A stretch of 64,000 nt of DNA, taken from positions 3,658,001-3,722,000 of the forward strand of contig JAVLRN010000001.1 of the NCBI GenBank assembly GCA_032821775.1, read 5' to 3'. Each line of letters begins with the position of its first letter. Positions within the stretch are counted from its first letter, which is position 1. Positions 9,797 to 19,385 of this stretch are shown in pieces. A model generated the notes under the pieces. That model searched no databases. It saw only the letters and a list, made by a program, of their open reading frames with translations, and had not been told where the DNA came from. Made by a program: the position numbers and the translations under genes. This stretch comes from Sanguinoderma infundibulare. Its lineage: Eukaryota; Basidiomycota; Agaricomycetes; Polyporales; Polyporaceae.

Positions 9797-12090
9797 TCAC
9801 TCGAGGAGTTTTGCGATGCGAAGCTTGCGCATCCGTCTCTTCGCCGCTTGAGAATGCTTGTTGATCCCCCCATTGAACGCCCAGTCCGCGTCGTGCCCGT
9901 TGTTATCCGCCACCTCGTCGACGCTCGCCCTGCCGACTGCATATCGTCGTAGAAGGGAAGCGCCCCCTGGCTGTTCACCGCGTGAGCTGCTCGCTGTCTC
10001 CAGCTAAGGCGTGGGAGAGCCCCAGAGAGATAGTACGTACATGTTCTGTCAGATACCGGGTCACATCGACGGCATAGCCGCCGAGCAGGACCACACAACG
10101 GCTCTGCTGCTGGGCATATTGAATGACTTGGTCCCGGGTCCAGTACTCGCCGTCCCACTGGTCGCTTTCGTAATCGGTGCCAGACGAGGTCGACATTGCT
10201 TCCGAAGACGATGACGCGCTAGAGTGCGAGAAAGATTCCTTCTCGAGCATGTAGTTTCTCGCCGCCCTGATCTCGTCTACGCGGGCCCGCCGAAGACCCG
10301 ATGCAAGCCCGAAGTAATGAAGGACGATGATGGTCCACTTGGACGGATCCCAATCGAACGGCGACGGGCCCGACCTGAAATCGTGTGGAAAACTATGCTG
10401 TATGATACCGAAGAGATCGAACAGGAGAGGGAAGAGATCGAAAAGAAGAGGGACGATGAAACGAGAAGATGTGGCGTTTGAGTTAGCCCGATACAACGGG
10501 GGGAGAAGGAAGGCGGGCTTACATGCTGGTCCGAGGGGGAACGGGGAAACAGCGTGAGAAGTCTATCGCCAGCAACCGGGGTCGGAACGTACGAAGTTAT
10601 GATTCCCTTCTCCGCATGTCAAGAGGGCGAGGACCTAGAGCATAGATAGGGGTGATGGCTCAGAGAAGGGTGGACCCCACTGTTTGGACAAGGACGTGCC
10701 AGATTGGACTTGGATGTGTTATCATCCGAATACGGTTGTAGTCCGTCCCAATGGGCGAGTCTTGTCGTAAAGGTTAGCAGGGAAGCAACGGTGAAATTTG
10801 GAGGAAGGGCTCACGAGTTCACGAGGAAGGTACAGTGCCAGACTGCACGACGTCAGCTGGACACGGGGAACAAAGGAACGGTCACATACTGAGCAATCTG
10901 GCAACGAGGCTTGCATACACGAAAGCGCCAACAGGGTCTCCCCAGACACACCCAATTACAGGTGGGACGACGAAGCCGGTAATGAACGCGAGAGGGACTG
11001 CAACGTGTCTTAGCTTCGCTTCTTGGATAACGATAGAAGTGTGCTGACCATAGTACTGATGCTGGAACTGGACGACTAAGATTTCGTGTCAGTTAATCTT
11101 GCAAGCGAGGGGAAAATTAAGAGCATATGCCGAAAATTAGGCGACAATTTGAACCCGAAGATCTGAATAGGCTCAACATCTCATTTCTCGTCAATTTTTG
11201 ACACCCGATACATTTAGCGGGTAACTAGCTTCCAGACGACGAGCCAAGGGTTATATTGCGCGATGCCAAAACTCAAATACGAGAACCAGGTCACAAGATA
11301 TCATCTTCATGCGTCACGTACCTGGGTCGCTTTCCAAATCGTCCCGCTCGATCGTCTTCATTCGCTCGTACTCCGACTTGAAGAATATCCATCCCATATG
11401 GCTCCAGAGGAGCCCTCTTGTCGCGGCATACCTAGCAAGCTGTACGTCGTTATCGGCTTCACCCGGTCTGGCGCGGTCCACTCACGGATCGTGAACAAGG
11501 TCGTCTGTGAACCTCTTGAACATTAAAATTGTCGTAAGCTGATTAGATTTGACGCTCAACATTGAACGTACGTACATGATGTAGTCTGTGGCGCAAACAC
11601 CTGCGACAATCAATGTCGGGCACTATTCCAAAAGCAGGACAAACGCTTACCACCACTAAATACAACACGTGTGTCAGAGTCCGGGTAACTCTTACGTACC
11701 AGCATATATGCGCTGCCACATACCTTGATAGAACCCTGGAACGCGCTCGCCCCGAGTAGCGCCAAGAAGGCGCGGACGGGCCTCGTTGCACGGAAGGCGC
11801 GATGCGAGTACAGTCGGTGATAACCAACAGTGATGCTACGGCGCGAGGTTTAGAAGCCGATAGGAGACGCGGGCAGCGACGAGAATGACTCACCCCATGG
11901 ATGCCGCCTGCCACAAGACGACGGCCAGCCAAAGCGTCTGGTGCATTGCCCGTGTCGGGGGATGGTACCAGACGCCGAGGGCGGCAGCGATGTGCGTGGC
12001 GATGAAGAAGGCTCCGTTGGACCACCATACGCGCGTGCGAGGCGCCTTTGCGCCCTCCTTGGCTGCGTTCAGTTGCAGGGATGCGCCCAT
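9797..12090 (-). CDS. OLE1: Delta-9 fatty-acyl-CoA desaturase with C-terminal cytochrome b5
   Basis: ER enzyme that inserts the cis-9 double bond into palmitoyl- and stearoyl-CoA. The start is MGASLQLNAAKEG, with hydrophobic segments after it. Histidine box 1 is HRLYSH, box 2 is HRLHHRFTDD and box 3 is HNFHH followed by SFPHDFRSGPSPFDWDP. The fused cytochrome b5 domain carries the haem motif H-PGG across an intron. The protein ends RIAKLLE. The gene is cut into about ten exons. Correct boxes 2 and 3 are obtained only with a 5-nt exon (11651-11655) and a 3-nt exon (10523-10525). One intron (10635-10699) appears to use a GC donor. It shares a short divergent promoter with cutC. Confidence 0.92.
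10523..10525 (-). other. OLE1: 3-nt microexon encoding one histidine of box 3
   Basis: On the minus strand the sequence reads ACCAG, CAT, GTAAGC, an acceptor and donor directly flanking one CAT codon. Upstream the exon ends NHNF in phase 0 (10593). Downstream the next exon starts CATAGTTTTCC (10397). Joining the three gives HNFHHSFPHDF, the invariant HxxHH box. Skipping the microexon gives HNFHS. Confidence 0.72.
11651..11655 (-). other. OLE1: 5-nt microexon (TGGTG) in the desaturase
   Basis: On the minus strand the sequence reads TTTAG, TGGTG, GTAAGC. The upstream exon ends GSIK in phase 0 (11724) and the downstream exon begins GTGTTTGCGCC (11600). Only with these five bases does the frame read KWWCLRHRLHH, restoring the WW before histidine box 2. 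Skipping it shifts the frame. Confidence 0.78.
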
Positions 12091-12471
12091 CGTCGTGCGG
12101 CCAGCCGAGCGAGACGAGGTGACAGTTGGGGAGAGAGGAGCGTGCGACGAGTTGGGGACGACGCCTCAAGGTTTCATGGGGGTTCCGATGGAAGGGCTGG
12201 GGCGAGATATACAACGCCCGTCGTGGTGGGAAAGGGCAAGGGAGCGTCCGGGCTGGGGTCGGCAATTGGCGCCAAGCGGCCATGACAGCGGCGTCGACGC
12301 TTCTGGCGACAACGACATCCTTTCCGACGCGCGCCCGCTGATGACAACACGATCACGTGGCCGCGATGGCCTCACACGAGCAGCGGCGGTGGCCTCTTCG
12401 AGCCCTCCCTCCGTCTCCCCATCGCATCCCGACCAGCAGACCGCAGACGCACTCCTCGCACCGACCAAACC
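12091..12471. promoter_or_regulatory. Divergent promoter region of OLE1 and cutC
   Basis: The two predicted start codons lie 381 bp apart on opposite strands, so both promoters must fit here. The region is GC-rich and contains a TGATGACAACACGATCACGT segment near 12340. No TATA box is evident. Confidence 0.45.
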
Positions 12472-13675
12472 ATGTCGTGCGTACCCGCGCCTCTTGCGAT
12501 GCACTGCGAGCCAGGTCTCAGGAACGCACCGAAGGACGCCTTTGCCTCAAGCTCTGACCGTCGAGGTCTGCATCGATTCCGTCGAGTCCGCCATCGCGTG
12601 CGCCGCCTCTGTCGCAGTACCTCTTCCTTTGTACTCATGCTTCTTTTCAAACAGCGCACAAAGGGGCGGAGCCGATCGCCTCGAGCTCTGCGGTAATCTC
12701 GGCCTCGGCGGGGGCACGACTCCCAGCCTCGGGCTCTTCAAGCGCGTTCGCACTGCAATCTCCGACATACCCATCATGGTATGTCCCCTCCTCGCGCACG
12801 TCCTCCTCGGGGTCGGTCCAACGTCTATCCGACCGTTGACATGTTCTCCAGGTCATGATCCGACCACGGACCGGAGACTTCTTCTATTCGGAACCCGAGC
12901 TCGAGGTAATGAAAGAAGACATCAAGACGTTCAGAGATGCGGGTGCGGACGGCGTCGTCCTCGGTGTCCTCGAAAGGGATGGAAAAGTCGACGTGGAACG
13001 CACTCGGCTGTGAGTGCCGGCGGTCGTGGCGGGTTTTCCGAGACGTTCAGCTGACATCGCGAAGGCTCGTGGATGAGGCGGGGATGATGCAAAGTATGTA
13101 CGCGTCCCATGCCCCCTGCACCCCTGTGAAACTGAGGACCCGAATATTAGTATGTTTCCACAGGGCATTTGACATGAGCAGCCAAGATATTCTCACAGGT
13201 ATGTGTGTCCACCCGACGTCCCCCTCGTCAACTTGAACTCATGTGGCATGTAGCCCACCTCGTCATATCGACCATCCCCCAAATAACGCGCATTCTTACG
13301 AGCGGACAAGCACCCACCGCCCCATCGCCCGCCGCGCTCCTCCAGCTCCGAACCTTGATACGCACAGCGTCGCGTATGCCTGCGTCTGCGACGGTCCTCG
13401 TCGGCTCCGGTGTGAACGCACGCACGATCCGACCCTTGCTCGAAGAATTACTTCCATGCGGGCTGCGTGAGGTGCACCTGAGCGGCGGCGGCTGGGTCCC
13501 CAGCGAAATGGAGTTTCGTCGGCGGGGACTGGGCATGGGAGTCGGCGGAGATGGCGAGTGGGGAATCTGGCGAACGAGCGAGGAGCGCATAAGGGAAGTG
13601 AGGTCCATCGTTGACGCTGCCTGGGAGAGATTCGTCGAGAAGACTCAGGGACATGGAGGATTAGGAACGTCATAG
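12472..13675 (+). CDS. cutC: CutC family copper homeostasis protein
   Basis: TIM-barrel protein linked to copper handling in bacteria and eukaryotes; its biochemical activity is not settled. Exons join as [78 protein letters not shown] and [12 protein letters not shown], which follows the CutC order from N- to C-terminus. The second junction uses a donor GTGCGC inside ATCGC to give ESAIAAQRGGAD. The C-terminus (from about base 13490) has a fungal extension ending GHGGLGTS. The first exon is uncertain: ATG 12472 needs a 37-nt intron with donor GTCTCA. Confidence 0.85.
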
Positions 13676-13905
13676 ACATATCGTGAGTAACGTTAATTCG
13701 GAATGGTGCAGAACCGACTGGACATGTCCGTATATGATACATGGCACATCAGGGACTTCGTTCAGGGACATACAAAGGTGGCAAGGGTATACACGAACGA
13801 GGAGTGATCATCACCAGAAGAATATGATACACAGTAGGAGTTCGCCACGAACGAAAGGAACAAGTGTCGAGGAAACAAGCGTCGAAAGAATGAAATAGAA
13901 AACGC

Positions 13906-14733
13906 TCACCGCGCAAGCCCCTCGTAGAACTTCACGATCCCCTTTATCCCCGGACACACCGCCAGCCGCACCCTCTCGTTCTCCCTAAACATCACCGCGC
14001 GCCCCTTCCCCTCCAACCACTTCATCGGGCCCCCATTCTTCGCCATCTCGCTCCTGTCCTTGACGAAATGCGCGAGGCGGTCACGCTGGATCGCCCACCG
14101 CAGGCGCCGCACGGCTGAGACGAGCGGGGCGGCGACGTGCGTCGAGGACGCGTCCCGCGGGAGCACGCGCGTACGGTAGAACGTCTCGCGCACTGCCGGG
14201 GAGGAACGGGCGCGGAGGGAGTGCGCGAGGACGGTGCGCGCGTGCGACCATTGGAGGCGGGATGCGCTCTCGTATTGTCGCACCATCTGCACGAACAGTA
14301 TCGAGAGTCACGAATAGGCTTGTGATCAGTAGCGGAAAATACGCAGACGCAATTCCGAGGCACCGAACGTACATGTGCAGAAGCAAAGTACAATCCGTCC
14401 CTCCAGCGTCTCTCGATGCCCAGACCGCGCAGGATGTTCCTGTGCACAAGCTCCGGGACGGATGGACGTAAGGGTGTTCCCGACGAGTCGGTGCCAAAGA
14501 GTGAATGGGAGACGCGAGACGGTCCGACGACCCAGAGGCGTTCGCGATGCAAGACGGGGTCCTCGACGAGCGAGGCTAGCTCCGGGAAGACCCGTGCCAG
14601 AGAAGAAAGGTCGGGGAGGTCCAGAAATGAAACTGGCATAGGGACTCGTCAGAGACGGTTAAGCTGCATGTATGCGGCAGAGTCACTCACGAATGTGCAA
14701 AGCCAACTCGGGTGGAAGATCGGTCGGAAGCAT
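13906..14733 (-). CDS. F-box domain protein
   Basis: Probable substrate adaptor of an SCF ubiquitin ligase. Exon 1 starts MLPTDLPPELALHI and joins LSFLDLPDLSSLARVFPELA, a clean F-box at residues 5-40. The middle (GLGIERRWRDGLYFASAH) and the C-terminal exon (MVRQYESASRLQWSHARTV) have no domain I recognise. The protein ends IKGIVKFYEGLAR, about 227 residues. Two introns have standard borders. Expanded F-box families of this kind are common in Agaricomycetes. The target is unknown. Confidence 0.75.
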
Positions 14734-15568
14734 GGCGACTGGCTGAGGCCGCCGACGAGATGCGGGGGTGGACCAAAGGTGTTGCGTTGCCAGACCAGGG
14801 CGAGCAAGGTATAAAGCACAGTGACGGGTATGGTGAGCTGAGGTGTTTCCCCTCGAGACGAGGGACTGCTGCGACTCGAACGGCGACTGCTGCGTCTCGC
14901 CGCCTCTCGCGCAGCTCTCGCGCTGTCTCGCGCCACAGCAACCCAGCATCAGATGACGTCGCGATCGAGATCCCTCTGGCGCCCGTCCCCGGCTCTGGCT
15001 CAACAACTCTTGCGCTCCTCTGCTATCCTTCCATGTCATCGTCAATTTGGACCATTCTTACAGCCCCTTCGTCATGGTTACCTACTCACGAACAACAAGC
15101 TGCCGTCATGGGGTCAACTAGGCGTCGTATATGCCAGGTATGTGCATGTGTTCCTTGTTCCTTCATTTCGAGCATCGATCACGCTCATCCTTCCGTTTCG
15201 CAGGAGTCGCCCTATTTCGTGGCGCAATTAGTTTTTGAAAGCAGTTTAAAGAACGAAACAAGGGTTCAAACGTTCACAGGCTCCGGTTCCGCCAGGACGC
15301 AGGAGGCGGTCGTATTCTACGACTCCCCATTGGAAGTAGATGGTGAGGTAATTGAAAGTTTGGAAGACGAGGAACGTACGTACGCAATCACAGCCTATTC
15401 TTGAGGCAACTGCGTGTTGAACTAGACGTCATCGTACGCTTCTTTAGGTTCATGCCCGACTGTGAATGCCTGCCATATTGCACGTACCTGATGAGCTTGA
15501 GCTCCGCATCGGCCCCAGAGGATGACCTCCTCATGTAACCCGCATCCAAAGGCAGGAAGACAAGAAAC
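14734..15568. other. Intergenic region containing a GST exon relic
   Basis: Upstream of the F-box gene. Apart from the GST-like fragment at 15299-15375, no coding exon could be supported. Confidence 0.35.
15299..15375 (+). pseudogene. Relic of GST exon 1
   Basis: The translation QEAVVFYDSPLEVDGE resembles TEPIVFYDLPAKVKGT, the start of the intact GST at 16077. At the base level TCGTATTCTACGAC is identical in both, and TTGGAAGA follows 36 bases later here versus 41 in the intact gene. No start codon, second exon or C-terminal domain is visible. It looks like a remnant of a duplicated first exon. Confidence 0.4.
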
Positions 15569-15912
15569 TCAGCACTCGCCCCGACAGCCGGCGCCCGAGG
15601 CACCGAGGACCACTTGAAGGCGGTACAGCCGAAGATCATTCAAGTGGACATGTATGGCCATATGGTCCCCGCCTGAGAGCGAGACGGGCACGCCCTAGAG
15701 AGCAGGTGTTCCGCAAGGTCGTGGGCGGTTAAAGGTGGACATACAGGTTGTTCCTTTTGAACGACGTGGTACTGTAATCGGTCCTCACCCTCATCAGGGG
15801 GTTGGTTTGGATCGAGAGGATGCTGGGGGAGGACGGCAACGGGTGGAAGAATGTTGCGCAATGCAGGACGACGGATGAAGTCGTTGAAGGCGCTTCCGGA
15901 GGACCTCGGCAT
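15569..15912 (-). CDS. Small hypothetical protein
   Basis: I do not recognise this gene. The first exon from ATG 15912 reads MPRSSGSAFNDFIRRPALRN and is rich in proline (LPPVAVLPQHPLDPNQPP), ending at a GTATGT donor after QKEQP. An acceptor CTCTAG about 50 bases on opens GVPVSLSGGDHMAIHVHLND and a stop at 15569. Reading through the intron instead gives a 90-residue protein ending at 15640. It lies head-to-head with the GST, 164 bp between starts. It could be a short protein or an exon of a longer gene running towards 15400. Confidence 0.33.
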
Positions 15913-16076
15913 GGTCGTGCGCAGTGAGTTGTCAATGTCATTGCATGTGCATGCCACTGTTCCCCGTCTTCTGGCTGGCGGATGTCGTATAAACCCCGTT
16001 ATGACGTAGTGTGGGCGTCTTTGAACTCGGATATAACTCTCGCGTCCAAGACAGACACTGTAAGATTTGCAGAGAC

Positions 16077-16901
16077 ATGTCCACCGAACCCATCGTATTC
16101 TACGACCTCCCAGCGAAGGTGAAGGGGACGGCCTGGTCGGGGAGCACTTGGAAGATAAGGTATGCACTATTGCGATCACCTCTTGACTTTCACCGTGCGG
16201 AACGCTTACAGCACCTACTTAGGTTCACTTTGAACTACAAACGCCTTCCCTACAAGACCGTCTTTGTCGAATTCGCCGATATCGCACGCGTCAGCCAAGA
16301 GATCGGCGCTCGTCCTACCGGGACCTGGCCAGACGGCTCACCAAAGTACACGGTCCCCGCCATCTACGACCCCTCGACCAAGACCGCCATCGCAGATTCC
16401 ATGGCGATCGCGCGATACCTCGACGCGACGTACCCCGACACGCCACGCGCGATCCCAGAAGGCACAGAGGCGTTCCACGAGGCGCTGCATGTTGCGATTC
16501 GGACGGTCGGAGGCATCAGCGTCGCGCACCTCGTCATGCCTTTCGTGCCCCCGCTCCTTAGCCCGGACAGCGCGGCGCACTACGAGGTCCTGCGCGGAAC
16601 GATGATGAGCGACTCCCAGGTGGCGGAGCTGTCCGTTCTCGGGAGCGCGGCGCGTGAAGAGCGGTGGGCGGCGCTGGAGAGCGGGATGGGCAAGATCGCG
16701 GGGTGGATCGAGGCGGGCGGCAAGGAGCGGAGGTTCTTCATGGGCGACGCGCCGTCGTTTGCGGACTTCATGATTGGGGCCGGGCTGGAGCACATCAAGA
16801 GAGTCCTGGGCGAGGATGGCGAGGAATGGCAGAGGGTCACGCAGTGGCAGGGAGGACGATGGGGCCGATTGGTGACGGCGTTGGAAGAGCTTGCAGACTA
16901 G
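16077..16901 (+). CDS. Glutathione S-transferase, fungal GSTFuA/etherase-like
   Basis: Cytosolic glutathione transferase. The N-terminal thioredoxin fold starts MSTEPIVFYDLPAKVKGTAW. The usual substrate/GSH serine region is AWSGSTWK, KYTVPAIYDP carries the cis-proline and IADSMAIARYLD the glutathione-binding segment. The all-alpha domain follows, ending at LEELAD, about 253 residues. One intron of about 63 nt (donor GTATGC) is spliced in phase 2 to give KIRFTLNYK. Motifs resemble the GSTFuA class, which is expanded in wood-decay fungi and linked to detoxifying wood-derived compounds; this role is inferred from family. A relic of the first exon lies 0.7 kb upstream. Confidence 0.88.
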   Translation: MSTEPIVFYDLPAKVKGTAWSGSTWKIRYALLRSPLDFHRAERLQHLLRFTLNYKRLPYKTVFVEFADIARVSQEIGARPTGTWPDGSPKYTVPAIYDPSTKTAIADSMAIARYLDATYPDTPRAIPEGTEAFHEALHVAIRTVGGISVAHLVMPFVPPLLSPDSAAHYEVLRGTMMSDSQVAELSVLGSAAREERWAALESGMGKIAGWIEAGGKERRFFMGDAPSFADFMIGAGLEHIKRVLGEDGEEWQRVTQWQGGRWGRLVTALEELAD

Positions 16902-17158
16902 GTTGACTGTTGAGACCAGTGAAATCGCCAATATGTTGCAATGTATTTCTACAAGTGGTTTTAGAATCTACAGTCGTCGATATGTGTTCACCACTACAGA
17001 TCCAGACACAGTGAAGGTTGTAACTGTCACGCCAAGCGCTGACAAAGTCAATGGGCCGCCGGGCGCTTCAAGGATGATTTGTACATGTGTTGTCGACCTC
17101 ATGCGCATGTTCGCAACTTGCCTGAGCTCCTTGCAGACTCCTCATCCGAATGTTCGCC

Positions 17159-19328
17159 ATGTCGGTAGCGCAAGGTGAATGCTTGGCTTTATTGCATTCT
17201 GACTAGTACTGACCGCCATTTCACCGTGACCCAAAGCCCCGCAGACGCCGGCCTCGCATGATCCCCTCACCCTCACAAAAAACTCGCTCGCCCTCGACGG
17301 GAACGAACAGAAACTCGCTGTCCCAGACTGTCTCCTTCCCAGGCTCATACGTGGGGAATATACGTGGCATCTGTTTGTCGGACCGTCTTTCCCAATCGCT
17401 TCATCGGGCCTCATGGGTGACGTCTGGGTCACGACGATCCCTGAACACGAGAACGTCTACATCCGCGGCGAGAACAACGCCTGGAACGTCTGGTACAAGA
17501 CCATCGACTACGGTGCGAAGGCCAACTCCGAGGCCGCCGGAAAGTTTCTGCACAGTTACCATCCCTGGCTGCGCGATCGTCTGCTGCAGTTCGATGGGAC
17601 CCAGCTGGGCTGGCATCCTCGTCGCGCGTTCTTTCATCACCGGAAATCATGGAACACATCCGCCTCCTTTGGCAAACCTAGTTACGACAACATCGATTCT
17701 ATTTACGTTGCTCGCTACATCAGATGCTTGCACTTCGCCAACAGAGCCGGCATATCCGACCGCTCCAAGCCTCCGGTGGCTCCGTCGACCAACATCTTCC
17801 CGAAAAACCCTCAGGCCGGCGGTCAGTATATGCTCCAAGTAAAATGTGCCGAAGTCGCTGAAAAAATTTTCCAGCCTTCTTTCCGTCTGCATCGCCACCC
17901 AAATACGAGGAAATCGCTCCCGTAAACCCCCTCAAGCGACAACGGTCTTCGTCCTCCTCGTCCTCCGCCGCGCAGGACCCGGGTCCATCCTTTAAGCGAC
18001 CCCATCAGGGCGCTAAGGTCGAGGATCCGATTGATTCCGTTCGAGATCGACCGCCTCACACCGCACCTGTTCCTGCATCGCAGGCGACCCCAGCAGCAGC
18101 AGCATGGCCCAGCAAGAGTATCTTTGGGATGCCTGCAACAGGCCTTAGCAACGAGAGTGTCTTTAAAACGCCTTCACCGGCACCTGTACCCGCATGGGTA
18201 CCTACACCAGCACCAACACAAACAGTGGCTTCAATACGAGCAACGGGGGAGGCGCTATTATCCCGCAGCAGCAGCAGCGCCGTTGCGCCACTTGCGCCGC
18301 CATCAATACCGGTAAGGGCAACAGCAGCACCTACCCCAGCGACAGCACCAGCACCCAAACCTGCTGCCGCTCCAAAACCTGCCGCCGCCGTCATACCTGT
18401 TACCCCCGCGAAACCTCCTACCCCCGCGAAACCTCCTACCCCCGCGAAACCTGCTGCCGCCACCGTACTTTCTGCCCCTGTAAAACCCGCTGTCCCTGTG
18501 AAGCCTGCTGCCCCTGCGAAGCCTGCTGCTACTCCCAGTCCCATACCAACGCCTGCGTTCACACCATCTTCATCCACGGTTGCACCCGAAACTGAACCTG
18601 CACCAAAATCTACCTCCGCTCCCGCGCCTACACCAGCACCGGCATCAGCATCAGCACCTGGGCCTGCACCTCCAGCAGCAGCACCACCACCACCACCACC
18701 AGCATCTGCATCGGGGCAACCACCGCCTCAATCAGCTCCCGCAGCGCAGCCGTCCCCGTCTCCTGCACCTTCCTCCCCGGCCTCGCTTGTCCTCGCTTCT
18801 ACGGCAAAGGAAAAAGAGGTTGTTTCAAAACGACTTACAGAGCCAAAGACCATCAGCTTGTTCCTCAAAAACCTCCCTTTGTCGCTCTCGCACCGCACCA
18901 CTCTCTTCACGGCCGTGGGGATCACAAACGAGGATCACCTCCAGCCGCTGGCGCAGCTCTCGAAGCGGTTCCTCGACGAGTTCCTCGCAGTCCTCCGCGA
19001 GCGCGGGCTCTCGTTCGTGGAGTCGCTCGTCCTGCGGACCGCACTGAACGCACTCCGGGAGCCTCCGCCTGCAGACCCGCCAGCCGAGCCGACGACCGTC
19101 GGAGCGTGGCTGGAGCGGATCGGACCGTCGATGGGTCGCCATGCGAAGATATTCGAAGACCTCGGCATCGATATTACGCACGTCCCCGTTCTCGCTCACC
19201 TCGATGCGGAGTCGTACCAGGAGCTCGAGAACGCGTTGGGCGCGGGGGGTCTCACGTGGGTCGAGTGCTTCATGATCAGGGCCAGGGTTCGTAGCGCTGT
19301 ACTGCCTGACAAACAGGAACTAGAGTGA
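17159..19328 (+). CDS. Hypothetical protein with two C-terminal SAM-like modules
   Basis: Not a named family. Exon 1 (MSVAQ) splices to APQTPASHDPLTLTKNSLAL. The N-terminal half has a compact domain containing LMGDVWVTTIPEHENVYI, then LGWHPRRAF, reminiscent of uncharacterised Agaricomycete proteins. An intron with donor GTCAGT near 17820 joins QAGA to FFPSASPPKYEE. The middle (about 18000-18830) is a low-complexity Pro/Ala/Thr/Ser region with a basic PLKRQR and an 18-nt tandem repeat coding PTPAKP at 18410-18460. The C-terminus holds two similar 65-residue helical modules: FLKNLPLSLSHRTTLFTAVG and WLERIGPSMGRHAKIFEDLG, each ending in a G-L-[ST]-x-V-E motif. A third copy sits in the minus-strand gene at 33287. 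Nuclear or scaffold role is only a guess. Confidence 0.7.
18402..18461 (+). repeat. 18-nt coding tandem repeat (PTPAKP)
   Basis: Three nearly identical copies of an 18-base unit containing ACCCCCGCGAAACCTCCT, encoding P-x-P-A-K-P. Weaker copies continue downstream. It lies inside the Pro/Ala-rich linker of the SAM-like protein and could vary in length between strains. Confidence 0.7.
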
Positions 19329-19385
19329 ACCCGGTTCCTTCGATGCTTATGAGCATGTTGCGCTTCGTCGTGTCCTCCGTGACTG

